DNA from: JAMXLO01 sp963819855
GTDB taxonomy: Bacteria; Pseudomonadota; Alphaproteobacteria; Acetobacterales; Acetobacteraceae
Length of the DNA stretch: 64,000 bases
Assembly (NCBI GenBank): GCA_963819855.1
Contig: CAWFYC010000022.1
Coordinates: 62,001 to 126,000 of the forward strand
Direction: 5' to 3'
Shown here: positions 44,951 to 53,946 of the stretch, one piece after another
Numbering within the stretch: position 1 is the first letter of the stretch
Layout of the letters: each line of letters opens with the position of its first letter
Made by a program: the position numbers and the translations under genes
The notes under the pieces: model-generated
Seen by the model: only the letters and a program-made list of their open reading frames with translations
What the model was told of the DNA's origin: nothing
Database searches by the model: none

Positions 44951-45460
44951 ATGCCCGACAACACATTACGCAGCGCCACCATTGCGGTACTGGTCGAGAA
45001 CGAAGCCGGCGTGCTCGCGCGCGTCATCGGCCTGTTCTCCGGCCGGGGCTACAACATCGACAGCCTCACCGTCGCCCCGGTGGAAAGCGAGGGCGGCCGT
45101 TCCCGCATCAACATCGTCACCTCCGGCACCGAGATGGTGATCGAACAGATCAAGGCGCAGCTCGATCGCCTGGTGCCGGTGCACCGCATCGCTGATCTGA
45201 CGCGGGAAGGACCGCACATTGCGCGCGAGATGGCGCTGATCAAAGTGACGGGCATCGGCGAAAAGCGCGTCGAGGCATTGCGCATCGCCGACGCGTTCCG
45301 TGCCCGCGTGATCGACGCGACGCAGGAGAGCTTCGTGTTCGAACTTACCGGCGCCACGGACAAGCTCGACGCATTCATCGACCTGATGCGCCATCTCGGC
45401 CTGGCCGAGGTGTCACGCACCGGCATCGTCGCAATGGCGCGCGGCGTGCGAACGATCTAG
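44951..45460 (+). CDS. ilvH: Acetolactate synthase small (regulatory) subunit
   Basis: A 169-residue ACT-domain subunit that confers valine feedback control on IlvB. Diagnostic text is IAVLVENEAGVLARVIGLFS, GRGYNIDSLTVAPVE and, in the second domain, REMALIKV and the ending SRTGIVAMARG. The ATG at 44951 gives MPDNTLRSA. It follows ilvB with a palindromic repeat between them. Confidence 0.96.
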   Translation: MPDNTLRSATIAVLVENEAGVLARVIGLFSGRGYNIDSLTVAPVESEGGRSRINIVTSGTEMVIEQIKAQLDRLVPVHRIADLTREGPHIAREMALIKVTGIGEKRVEALRIADAFRARVIDATQESFVFELTGATDKLDAFIDLMRHLGLAEVSRTGIVAMARGVRTI

Positions 45461-45497
45461 GGTCGCTTTCCGTCATCAAAGCTGGAGAGCCTGGGCC

Positions 45498-45704
45498 ATG
45501 TCCGGTTCGCTCAACGCCGCGCCGCCAACACAAGATGCCGACGCACCGGGCCGCTACCTGATCGTGCAGCCATCGGGCGCCGGCCTCACCATGATGGTCG
45601 ATACGGTCACCGGGCGAAGCTGGTTCCGCATCGCGGCGGGTGCCGACCACTATGCGTGGCGCCCGATGAAGTTCGAGCCCTCGGCCGCCGATCTCCCCAA
45701 ATAG
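45498..45704 (+). CDS. Small hypothetical protein in the ilv operon
   Basis: A 68-residue hydrophilic protein, MSGSLNAAPPTQDADAPGRY, then IVQPSGAGLTMMVDTVTGRS and WFRIAAGADHYAWRP. It has no membrane segment. A GGAGA sequence lies upstream of the ATG. It is packed between ilvH (37 bases) and ilvC (16 bases) in the same direction. The pattern IVQP..GLTMMVDTVTGRSW looks like a small beta-rich fold, but I know no function. Confidence 0.7.
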   Translation: MSGSLNAAPPTQDADAPGRYLIVQPSGAGLTMMVDTVTGRSWFRIAAGADHYAWRPMKFEPSAADLPK

Positions 45705-45720
45705 CAGGAGCAAGCAACAG

Positions 45721-46740
45721 ATGCGCGTTTACTATGACCGCGACGCCGATGTGAACCTGATCAAGGGCAAGCGCGTCGCCATCATCGGCTATGGCAGCCA
45801 GGGCCACGCCCACGCCAACAACCTGAAAGATAGCGGCGTGAAGGACGTCGTCGTGGGACTGCGCCCGAACTCGGGCGGCGTGGCGAAGGCGGAAGCCGCG
45901 GGACTGAAGGTGATGGACCCGGCCGACTGCGCGAAATCGGCCGACGTGGTGATGGTGCTGACGCCGGACGAAGGCCAAGGCGATCTGTATCGCGACAAGC
46001 TTGGGCCGAACATGAAGAAAGGTGCGGCGCTCGCGTTTGCGCATGGGCTGAACGTGCACTTCAACCTGCTCGATCCGCGCCCCGATATCGACGTGTTCAT
46101 GATCGCGCCGAAAGGCCCCGGTCATACAGTGCGCAGCGAGTACCAACGCGGCGCCGGCGTGCCGTGCCTGGTCGCCGTGCAGCAGAATCCGTCCGGCAAC
46201 GCGATGGAGGTGGCGTTGTCCTATGCCAGCGCGATTGGCGGCGGTCGCGCGGGGATCATCGAGACGACGTTCAAGGAGGAATGCGAGACCGACCTGTTCG
46301 GCGAGCAGACCGTGCTGTGCGGCGGCCTGGTCGAGCTGATGAAGGCCGGCTACGAGACGCTGGTGGAAGCCGGCTACGCACCGGAGATGGCGTATTTCGA
46401 GTGCGTCCACGAAGTGAAGCTGATCGTCGATCTGGTGTACGAAGGCGGCATCGCCAACATGAACTACTCGGTGAGCAACACGGCCGAGTACGGCGAGTAC
46501 ATGTCGGGCCCGCGCATCGTCAACGACGCCACCAAGGCAGAGATGAAGCGGGTGCTGGCCGACATCCAGTCGGGCAAATTCGCCCGCGACTGGATGCTGG
46601 AAAACAAGGTGAACCAGACCAGCTTCAAGGCGATGCGCCAGCGGCTGGCGGATCATCCGATCGAGCAGGTGGGCGAAAAGCTGCGTGCGATGATGCCGTG
46701 GATCGGCAAGAACGCGCTGGTGGATCGGTCGCGGAATTGA
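45721..46740 (+). CDS. ilvC: Ketol-acid reductoisomerase (NADP+), class I
   Basis: A 339-residue enzyme for the second common step of branched-chain amino acid synthesis. The start MRVYYDRDADVNLIKGKRVA and the nucleotide motif GYGSQGHAHANNLKDSGV are typical. Magnesium ligands lie in FKEECETDLFGEQTVLCGG and YFECVHEVKLIVDL. The length identifies the short class I form. An AGGAG site precedes the ATG. It ends the ilv run. Confidence 0.97.
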   Translation: MRVYYDRDADVNLIKGKRVAIIGYGSQGHAHANNLKDSGVKDVVVGLRPNSGGVAKAEAAGLKVMDPADCAKSADVVMVLTPDEGQGDLYRDKLGPNMKKGAALAFAHGLNVHFNLLDPRPDIDVFMIAPKGPGHTVRSEYQRGAGVPCLVAVQQNPSGNAMEVALSYASAIGGGRAGIIETTFKEECETDLFGEQTVLCGGLVELMKAGYETLVEAGYAPEMAYFECVHEVKLIVDLVYEGGIANMNYSVSNTAEYGEYMSGPRIVNDATKAEMKRVLADIQSGKFARDWMLENKVNQTSFKAMRQRLADHPIEQVGEKLRAMMPWIGKNALVDRSRN

Positions 46741-46787
46741 AGCGGCGAAGGCGTGGATGGCCGAGAGACGGCCATGACAGCTGAGGC

Positions 46788-47747
46788 ATGCTGACCGCCT
46801 TCACCTGCCGCGACGGAATGCTCGACCGAATAACGGAGCCGCTGTCCGAGGCGCTCTGGATCGACCTGCTCGAACCAACGCCGGATGAAGCCGAACGGGT
46901 CGCCCGCGAGACCGGCCTCGCCGTCCCCACGGAAGCCGACATCAACGAGATCGAAAGCTCCAGCCGCCTCGCCACGCGTGACGATGCGCTCTATCTCAGC
47001 CTGCCGGTGGTGATCCACCTCGACGGTGAGCCGCGGTCGGTTTCATTCGGCTTTGTCCTGTCGCGCGACCGGCTAATCACCGTCCGCTTCGCCGCAAGCC
47101 GCGTGTTCGAGCAGTTCATGACCCACCACGCGACCCCGGCACACAGCGGCTCGCATGTGATGGTGGCGCTGCTGGAGGCTGTCGTCGATCGTCAGGCCGA
47201 TGCGCTGGAGCAGGTGAAGGCGGACCTTGAGACCGTCTCGCATCGCATCTTCGCCGCGGACATGGTGGCCGCGTCGGGTCGCAAGCGCGAGGACAGGATG
47301 CTCCGCGCAACGCTGGTCACGCTCGGCCGGATCGGTGACCTCGTCTCGCATATCCGCGAAAGCCAGGTCAGTGCCGGCCGCATCGTACCCTATCTGGAGA
47401 CAGCGGCGGAGGCATGGCTGCCGCAGGAACTGCATCCGCGATTGCAGACCCTGCAGCGCGACATTGCATCGCTGAACGACTACGACACGCACCTCAACGA
47501 CAAGCTGCAGTTCCTGCTGGATGCCACGCTGGGATTTATCAACATTGCACAGAACAACGTAATGAAGGTGCTGACAGTCGCGTCCGTGGTCGGCATCCCG
47601 CCGGTACTGATCGCGGGCATCTACGGCATGAACTTCAAGTTCATGCCGGAATACGACTGGTCCTGGGGCTACCCCTACGGCCTCGCCGTGATTGTGCTGA
47701 CCGCGATCATCCCGCTCGCCCTGTTCAAGTGGCGCAATTGGATCTGA
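46788..47747 (+). CDS. corA: Magnesium transporter CorA
   Basis: A 319-residue CorA/CNNM-type divalent metal channel. The large N-terminal cytoplasmic domain ends in a long helix (about residues 130-250). Two C-terminal helices follow with the signature YGMNF, after VVGIPPVLIAGI, and the loop MPEYDWSWGYP. The GMN motif is required for ion selection. It starts 47 bases after ilvC, so it may share that transcript. Confidence 0.94.
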   Translation: MLTAFTCRDGMLDRITEPLSEALWIDLLEPTPDEAERVARETGLAVPTEADINEIESSSRLATRDDALYLSLPVVIHLDGEPRSVSFGFVLSRDRLITVRFAASRVFEQFMTHHATPAHSGSHVMVALLEAVVDRQADALEQVKADLETVSHRIFAADMVAASGRKREDRMLRATLVTLGRIGDLVSHIRESQVSAGRIVPYLETAAEAWLPQELHPRLQTLQRDIASLNDYDTHLNDKLQFLLDATLGFINIAQNNVMKVLTVASVVGIPPVLIAGIYGMNFKFMPEYDWSWGYPYGLAVIVLTAIIPLALFKWRNWI

Positions 47748-47759
47748 CGGAGGCGCGCC

Positions 47760-48315
47760 ATGGAGCGCATCGAGGTACGCGAGGCCGACATCACGAAGCT
47801 GACCGTGGACGCGATCGTGAATGCGGCAAATGAATTGTTGCTAGGAGGCGGCGGGGTGGACGGAGCGATCCATCGCGCCGCGGGACCGGAACTGTTGGCG
47901 GAATGCCGCTTGCTCGGCGGCTGTCCGACTGGACAGGCGAAGATAACCAAGGGCTATCGCCTGCCGGCAAGGTTCGTGATCCATGCGGTGGGGCCACGCT
48001 ACCGCGACGGCAGGCACGGCGAACCTGAGTTGCTGGCAAGCTGCTACGCGGAGAGTTCTGAAACTGGCGGTGGTGCATGGCGTGCGATCGATCGCGTTTC
48101 CGGCGATCAGTTGCGGCATCTATGGCTATCCGGTCCAGGATGCGGCGCGCATCGCGGTGCACACGGTGGCGGAGTTCCTGGCAACCAACCAGTCGATTGA
48201 ACAAGTCATCCTGGCGTGTTTCGGCAAGGACGTGCTGGAGGCATATCTGGCGGTATCGCGCACTATCGTTCTAAACTCTCAGACGTCTGAGGTCGTCACC
48301 GATCGCATTCGCTAA
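47760..48315 (+). CDS. Macrodomain ADP-ribose hydrolase (frameshifted in this sequence)
   Basis: A YmdB-like macrodomain protein of about 184 residues, which removes acetyl or ADP-ribosyl groups from O-acetyl-ADP-ribose or proteins. The first frame has ITKLTVDAIVNAANELLLGG, GGVDGAIHRAAG and IHAVGPRY. The second frame has SIAFPAISCGIYGYP and VILACFGKDVLEAY. An extra T near 48056 (GAGAGT-T-CTG) separates them; removing it gives CYAESLKLAVVHG. It lies twelve bases after corA in the same direction. Confidence 0.85.
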
Positions 48316-48351
48316 TTTGTCGGTGTTTCGCTGTTCAAGCTAGCTGGAGCT

Positions 48352-49587
48352 ATGATGGCTGTCGCAAACTCAGACTATTATACCACCTCCTTCTATGACG
48401 CACAGCGCGCCGGCAGCAGTTCATCGGCGCGCGCTATGCTTGAGCACGTCTTCGATCTCCTCGGACGTCCTCCCGCATCCGTGGTGGATGTAGGGTGCGG
48501 TGTCGGAACCTGGCTAAAAGCGGCGCTCGATCTCGGAGCTACCCGCGTGCAAGGGTTCGATGGTGATTGGGTATCAGAGGCAGAACTGGAAATCCCTGCT
48601 GATTGCTTCACATCCTGCGATCTGGCAGCCATCATAGCGGGCGGCCGATCACTGGTGCACGAAACCTCGGATCGCTTTGACCTCGTCCTGTCCCTGGAAG
48701 TTGCGGAACACCTGCCGGCAACTGCTGGACCGAGCTTCGTGGCGACGCTGTGCAGTCTAGGAGACGTGGTCCTTTTTTCTGCGGCAATGCCCCACCAGGG
48801 CGGCGTGAACCACATCAATGAGGCTTGGTCCGGCTATTGGAACGCGCTGTTTCGGGAACACGGATTCGAATGCTTCGACGCTCTTCGCTCGGCCTTCTGG
48901 CTGAGGCCGGATGTCGAATGGTGGTACGCGCAGAACGCGCTGATTTTTGCCCGGGGCCAGACTCAACTCCGGGACAGGCTCGTGCCCATAGCGGAGCCCA
49001 TGCCCTATGTGCACCCGCGCAAATACCTGCTGCAGGTCGCACAAATACGCGAGTTGTACGCAGCATTGGCGGAGGCGGCCGCCGGCCCCGCGCTATCGCC
49101 GCCTGCACCGGCGACTGGCGCCGCGGAGATAGAGCGGCTGGAACGCACCACAGTCGTGCTGCGTGCATTGCTTGACGCGAAGGGTGGCGCCACACCAGAA
49201 GGGGTGAGACCCGCGACATTGGACGCGCTCGCTCTTTACGATCGAACACGCAACCAGGCGTACGCTCTGTCAGCGGCGGTGGCGCGGTTGGAGCAGGAGG
49301 CCGCCAATTTGCGCGGGCACATCGCTTCGCTGGAAGCAGAAGTCGCGCGAGCGCAAGATCAGACACGCGTCCTGTCGGTCGAAGCGGCGCAGCTTAGAGA
49401 GGAGCAGGTGGAGCTGCGCACGCGCCGTGCGGCACTGGAAGCCGAACTCCACCAGACGCACGCTGCCGCTGATGACGCGCGGATCGGCCTTCAAAGAATG
49501 GCTCGCTCAACCATATGGCGCGCGACGGCTCCTCTGCGGACGGTCGTCGAGACCGGCAAACGCCTAGCCCGTTCCGTGAGAGCATAG
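48352..49587 (+). CDS. SAM-dependent methyltransferase with C-terminal coiled coil
   Basis: A 411-residue protein. The N-terminal class I methyltransferase has the SAM motif VVDVGCGVGTWLKAALDLGA and the acidic residue in VQGFDGDWV, followed by VLSLEVAEHLP. From about residue 255 a long coiled coil appears (AEIERLERTTVVLRALLDA; VARLEQEAANLRGHIASLEA). The end MARSTIWRATAPLRTV is a motif seen in glycan-assembly proteins. A role in capping or modifying a surface polysaccharide is plausible but inferred. It converges with the glycosyltransferase gene and their ends overlap by about 24 bases. Confidence 0.8.
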   Translation: MMAVANSDYYTTSFYDAQRAGSSSSARAMLEHVFDLLGRPPASVVDVGCGVGTWLKAALDLGATRVQGFDGDWVSEAELEIPADCFTSCDLAAIIAGGRSLVHETSDRFDLVLSLEVAEHLPATAGPSFVATLCSLGDVVLFSAAMPHQGGVNHINEAWSGYWNALFREHGFECFDALRSAFWLRPDVEWWYAQNALIFARGQTQLRDRLVPIAEPMPYVHPRKYLLQVAQIRELYAALAEAAAGPALSPPAPATGAAEIERLERTTVVLRALLDAKGGATPEGVRPATLDALALYDRTRNQAYALSAAVARLEQEAANLRGHIASLEAEVARAQDQTRVLSVEAAQLREEQVELRTRRAALEAELHQTHAAADDARIGLQRMARSTIWRATAPLRTVVETGKRLARSVRA

Positions 49588-50355
49588 CAAGCGCGCGACG
49601 CGATTGTCGCTCAAAGAACGCGCCAACGCTGCGATTCCGGCATCGTTGATCACTATGCGCCGATGGCGTCGGGGATCCGCCGCTTCCGGCAAATAGAAGC
49701 GGAGGAATCCCAGGCCGGCACCATGAGACTGTGCTTCGTATGCGCGAATCTTGGCAATCCGCTCTGCGGCAGTCCTGACGACCCAATCGAAGTGGCACAG
49801 GTGGGCTGCCGATGGGGCGAATCCTGCCTTCTCCAAGTCGAAGCCGGCCGAGTGGATCGCTGAACAGTAAGCGACACGGTCAGGGCGAAAGAGCCGCGGC
49901 TGGGGATCGCTCAGGTCGGGGCGTTCGGGGTGCCAGAAGAACGTCTCAGCCGCACTGTAGCAGGCAACGCCATCGTCTCCGACGATGCACCACCGGCGTG
50001 GAAGCTGAATGACGTCCATTGCGATGTCGGCGAGGTTGGCGGCAATCCACTTGAGCAATACTTCGGATGGGAACTCATCGTCGTCCAGCCGGAGTAACCA
50101 CCGAGTGCCGCGACACAGAGTGCCGAGGAGGCCTATCATGGCTTCAACACGGTCCGCCTCCGGCGTGACCTCGACGACGTCCGCACCCGCGGCCCGCAGC
50201 AGCTCCGCCGTATCGTCGGTTGAGCGGCTGTCCAGCACGTAGAAGGGCCGAATACCAAGCGAACGATACGACTGCAGGAAGTGCCGCAGATGACGCCCGC
50301 TGTTTCGCGTAGCGATAACAAGCCGGAACAGGTCGGGGCAGGTAAGAACGTCCAT
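49564..50355 (-). CDS. Glycosyltransferase family 2-like protein
   Basis: A 263-residue GT-A-fold protein. It opens RLVIATRNSGRHLRHFLQSY and YVLDSRSTDDTAELL, and its metal-binding motif is LLRLDDDEFP. It resembles small family 2 (Glyco_tranf_2_4-like) proteins. Acceptor and sugar are unknown. It lies tail-to-tail with the coiled-coil methyltransferase. Together they may modify a surface glycan. GC use is similar to neighbours. Confidence 0.75.
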   Translation of the reverse strand: MDVLTCPDLFRLVIATRNSGRHLRHFLQSYRSLGIRPFYVLDSRSTDDTAELLRAAGADVVEVTPEADRVEAMIGLLGTLCRGTRWLLRLDDDEFPSEVLLKWIAANLADIAMDVIQLPRRWCIVGDDGVACYSAAETFFWHPERPDLSDPQPRLFRPDRVAYCSAIHSAGFDLEKAGFAPSAAHLCHFDWVVRTAAERIAKIRAYEAQSHGAGLGFLRFYLPEAADPRRHRRIVINDAGIAALARSLSDNRVARLLCSHGTG

Positions 50356-50439
50356 TGTCTGCGTCGGATGAGCTATCCCGCGGCGGAAGAGAGGCTACGT
50401 CGGCTGTCTTGATGGCACCAATGACAGCCACGCGGTGGA

Positions 50440-51057
50440 TCAGTATATCGTCGCCTTCAGCCGCTCCGGATATGCGGCATCCCACTCCGGCCCACCCACG
50501 CGTCCGCGGGAAATGTCGGCCAGAATCATGCCGCTGCTCGGCAAGCTCCGCCGCTCCACGTGGTTCGCCGGGTTCCACAGATCGGATCGCACCAGCGCCT
50601 TCGGACACTGGAAATACACGCGCTCGACATGCACCACGATCACCGAGCGCGGCAGCTTGCCCTGCGCCGGGAACCGCTCGAGCAGGGTCGGATCGACGGA
50701 TATCTCCGCCCGGCCGTTCACCCGCAGCGTCTCGCCCACGCCTGGGATCAGGAACAGCAGCGCGATCCGCGGATCGGCGATCAGGTTGTTCAGGCTGTCG
50801 GTACGATTGTTCCCCCGCCGGTCTGGGATCAGCAGCGTCCTGTCGTCCTCGACCACCACAAACCCGGGCGGATCGCCACGCGGCGATACGTCGAGCCCGT
50901 CCGGCCCGCTGGTCGCCATCACCATGAATGGCGAAGCCTCGATCATCGCGCGATAATGCGGATGAACGTAGTCGATCTCCTTGGCGACCGCGGGCTCCGA
51001 CGGCTCGCCATAGAGCGCCCGCAACGCCGCAGCGTCCGTCAGCAGAGTGCCATCCAT
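50440..51057 (-). CDS. PPOX-type FMN-binding flavoprotein
   Basis: A 205-residue protein of the pyridoxamine 5'-phosphate oxidase-like split-barrel family (MSMEG_1061-type). Typical stretches are SPFMVMATSGPDGLDVSPRG, VVEDDRTLLIPDRRGNNRTD, LRVNGRAEIS and YFQCPKALVRSDLW. Members bind FMN or F420 and reduce or oxidise small molecules; the substrate is unknown. The ATG lies at 51057, the same base at which the divergent GTPase gene begins. Confidence 0.86.
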   Translation of the reverse strand: MDGTLLTDAAALRALYGEPSEPAVAKEIDYVHPHYRAMIEASPFMVMATSGPDGLDVSPRGDPPGFVVVEDDRTLLIPDRRGNNRTDSLNNLIADPRIALLFLIPGVGETLRVNGRAEISVDPTLLERFPAQGKLPRSVIVVHVERVYFQCPKALVRSDLWNPANHVERRSLPSSGMILADISRGRVGGPEWDAAYPERLKATIY

Positions 51058-52067
51058 TGCCGCCTCACGCCATTATCCCTGTCGCCATCGTCACCGGCTT
51101 TCTCGGCAGTGGCAAGACCACGCTGATCTCGCGCATCCTGCGCGATCCCGGCTTCGCGCGCACCGCGGTCATCGTCAACGAGTTCGGCGAGATCGGCCTG
51201 GATCACGAACTGATCGCCGCCAGCGACGAGACGCTGCTGGCGCTGACCACCGGCTGCCTGTGCTGCGCAGTGCGCGGCGACCTGGTCGCCACGCTGCTGG
51301 ATTTGCAACGTCGCCGCGAGGCCGGCGACATCGGCTATGACCGGGTGCTGATCGAGACCTCGGGCCTCGCCGACCCGGCGCCGATCCTGCACGCCCTGAT
51401 GACCGATCGCGACATCGCGCAACACCACGCCATCGACGGCATCGTTACCGTGGTCGATGCGCTGCACGGCGAGGCGACGCTCGACCGCCACCCGGAAGCA
51501 CGCCGCCAGGTGGCACTGGCGGACACGCTGCTGCTCAGCAAGACCGATCTCGCTACATCCACCGACGCGCTGTGCGCTCAGCTTGCCGTGCTCAATCCCT
51601 CTGCCGCAAGGTACGCCGCCCGCGAGGTCGCACCCGACCGTTTGTTCACCGGCACCGACGTCGCCACACACTTTGCCGATTTGCCCGAACCATCGGCGCG
51701 CAATCCGTTCGTCCGCGCGCAACACAGCGACGGCATCACGACTTTCGTTTTGCAGCGCGATCGTCCGATCCCGGCGTTGGCGCTGACCCTGCTGCTCGAA
51801 GCGCTGGCCGAGCACTGCGGTGCCCGGATGCTGCGGTTGAAGGGGCTGGTGGACATCGCGGAAATGCCCGGCCAGCCGGCGGTGATCCACGGTGTGCAGC
51901 ATGTCGTTTCGCCGCCCGAGTTCCTCGATCGCTGGCCGTCAGCCGATCACACCACGCGGATCGTGTTCATCGCCCAGGGCGTGCCGCGCCACTTTCCGTC
52001 GCGCCTACTGGATGCGATCGAGCTCGAAGTGCGCGAGGAGATGGAGCGGCCCGCGTCGCCGCGCTAG
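51057..52067 (+). CDS. COG0523 (CobW/YjiA) family metal-associated GTPase
   Basis: A 336-residue G3E-family GTPase. Walker A is TGFLGSGKTTL, the metal-binding motif is GCLCCAVRGDL (CxCC), the switch II-like motif is IETSGLADP and the NKxD-like motif is LLSKTDLA. The C-terminal CobW domain follows. These proteins deliver zinc, cobalt or other metals to partners. The best start is TTG at 51057 (MPPHAIIPVAIV); no ATG or GTG is in frame upstream. It starts on the same base as the divergent flavoprotein gene, so any promoter for each gene must lie within the other. Confidence 0.88.
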   Translation: MPPHAIIPVAIVTGFLGSGKTTLISRILRDPGFARTAVIVNEFGEIGLDHELIAASDETLLALTTGCLCCAVRGDLVATLLDLQRRREAGDIGYDRVLIETSGLADPAPILHALMTDRDIAQHHAIDGIVTVVDALHGEATLDRHPEARRQVALADTLLLSKTDLATSTDALCAQLAVLNPSAARYAAREVAPDRLFTGTDVATHFADLPEPSARNPFVRAQHSDGITTFVLQRDRPIPALALTLLLEALAEHCGARMLRLKGLVDIAEMPGQPAVIHGVQHVVSPPEFLDRWPSADHTTRIVFIAQGVPRHFPSRLLDAIELEVREEMERPASPR

Positions 52068-52096
52068 GCTCGCTGCGAACCGGAGGAAACCCAGGG

Positions 52097-53680
52097 ATGC
52101 ACCGACGCCGCCTGCTGCTCGGAGCGGCCGCTGCCGTTGCCGCGCCGCTTGCCCACCCCGCCATCGGCGGCACCACGCAGACACTGAACTTCGTGCCGCA
52201 GTCGCCGTTGGCGAGCCTCGATCCGGTGTGGACCAGTGCCATGACCACGCGGAACATCGGCTTCATGATCTACGACGTGCTGTTCGGTCGCGACGCTGAG
52301 ATGAACCCGAAGCCGCAGATGCTGGCCGGCTACGTGGTGGAGGACGACGGCAGGCGTTGGGTGATGACGCTGCGCGAGAACCTGTGGTTCCACGACGGCG
52401 CTAAGGTGCTGGCGCGCGACTGCACCGCCTCGCTGCGGCGCTGGATGCAGCGCGATCCCGCCGGCGCGACGCTGGCGGCGCGGCTCGATGCGCTGGAGGC
52501 GCCGGACGACCGCACCATCGCATTGCGGCTGAACAAGCGGTTTCCCGCGCTGCCGAAACTGCTGTCGAAATTCCAGACCGCAGCGGTGATGGTGCCGGAG
52601 CGTATCGCCAATGGCACCGATCCGTTCAAGCAGATGACCGAGATCGTCGGTTCCGGACCGTTCCGCTTCCTGAAGGACGAGTACGTGATCGGCAGCCATG
52701 CGGCACTGGTGCCGTTCGAACGCTATGTGCCGCGCGACGAACCGGCGAGTTTCACTTCGGGCGGGCATCGCGTGCTGGTGGACCGGGTGGAGTGGAAGAT
52801 GATCCCCGACCCCGCAACGTCGGCGGTCGCGCTGGTGACCGGCGAGGTGGACTGGCTGGAAATGCCGATGCCGGACCTGCTGCCGATGCTGCAGCAGGCA
52901 CGGAACGTAGTCACCGGGCGGCTGGATCAATGGGGGTTCATCAGCCAGCTACGCCCCAACCACGTCACCGCGCCGACCGACAACGTGAAGCTGCGGCGGA
53001 CGATCATGGCGGCGATCGACCAGCGCGCGGTGATGGACGCGATCATGGGCGGCGACCCCGACGGGACGATCGTGCCGATGGGCTTCCTCGCCACCGGCAA
53101 GCCCGAGGTGGACCTGGCAGGGATAAATGCGCTGACGGACCGCCTTCGACCGGACGCCATGAAGGCGATGCTGGAGGATGCCGGATACCACGGCGAGCGT
53201 CTGGTGCTGCTGCACACCACCGACCAGCCGTTCTACAACTCGGCATCGCTCGTCGTCGCCGATGCGCTGTCACGGATCGGCATTAAGATCGACGATCAGG
53301 CGATGGACTGGGGCACGGTGCTGCAACGCCGCGCCAGCAAGCAGCCGCTGGACAAGGGCGGCTGGTCGCTGTTCGTCAGCGTGACACCGGTGCCCGAGTA
53401 TCGCGATCCGCTGCTGGGCTCGTTACTGCGCGGCAACGGCAAGGATGCGTGGATCGGCTGGCCAGAGATTCCGCGCATCGAGGCGGCATACAATGCCTGG
53501 CTGGACAGCGACGATGCCACCGAGCAGACGCGGCTGGAGCGGGAGATCCAACTGGCTGCGTTCGAGTCGGTGCCGTTCGTTCCGCTCGGCCGCTACATGC
53601 CGCGCGCCGCGTGGAGCAAGCGGATCAGCGACCCGCTGAAAGGTCCGGCCCCGGTTTTCTGGGGCGTGAGCAAGGCGTAA
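52097..53680 (+). CDS. Peptide/opine-type ABC transporter substrate-binding protein
   Basis: A 527-residue SBP_bac_5 (DppA/OppA-like) protein. The N-terminus MHRRRLLLGAAAAVAAPLAH is a twin-arginine-like signal. The mature part has LNFVPQSPLASLDPVWTSAM, VEDDGRRWVMTLRENLWFHD and IVGSGPFRFLKDEYV. It captures a peptide or other organic solute in the periplasm. No permease or ATPase gene is adjacent, so it may serve a transporter encoded elsewhere. GGAGG lies about 10 bases before the ATG. Confidence 0.9.
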   Translation: MHRRRLLLGAAAAVAAPLAHPAIGGTTQTLNFVPQSPLASLDPVWTSAMTTRNIGFMIYDVLFGRDAEMNPKPQMLAGYVVEDDGRRWVMTLRENLWFHDGAKVLARDCTASLRRWMQRDPAGATLAARLDALEAPDDRTIALRLNKRFPALPKLLSKFQTAAVMVPERIANGTDPFKQMTEIVGSGPFRFLKDEYVIGSHAALVPFERYVPRDEPASFTSGGHRVLVDRVEWKMIPDPATSAVALVTGEVDWLEMPMPDLLPMLQQARNVVTGRLDQWGFISQLRPNHVTAPTDNVKLRRTIMAAIDQRAVMDAIMGGDPDGTIVPMGFLATGKPEVDLAGINALTDRLRPDAMKAMLEDAGYHGERLVLLHTTDQPFYNSASLVVADALSRIGIKIDDQAMDWGTVLQRRASKQPLDKGGWSLFVSVTPVPEYRDPLLGSLLRGNGKDAWIGWPEIPRIEAAYNAWLDSDDATEQTRLEREIQLAAFESVPFVPLGRYMPRAAWSKRISDPLKGPAPVFWGVSKA

Positions 53681-53730
53681 CGGGACTGGACACCACCGTC
53701 ATTGCGAGGAGCGGAACCGCCCCCGTTTGT

Positions 53731-53850
53731 CATCCCCGCGCAAAGCCTGCCCTCGCGAAAGCGGGGGCGGTGACCCAAAGCAATCGTACGGACCTCGCCC
53801 TGGGTTCCCGCCCCCCGCTTTCGCGAGGGCAGGCTTTGCGCGGGAATGGC
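53731..53850. repeat. Long inverted repeat (REP-like unit)
   Basis: The left arm, 53737-53770, begins CGCGCAAAGCCTGCCCTCGC and ends GGGGGCGG. The right arm, about 53808-53842, is its reverse complement apart from one extra C. With arms of about 34 bases it could form a strong hairpin. The left arm is nearly identical to part of the unit at 22037-22134. It occupies the 266-base gap between the binding-protein gene and the FAD monooxygenase gene, which holds no gene. Confidence 0.75.
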
Positions 53851-53946
53851 GACGGGGACGTCGTCGGCCAGTTTCGGGTGCAGACTCGAAATATGGAACC
53901 CGGCATAGTCGGTGCCGTCCGTCACGGTGGACGCAGGAGGCAACAC

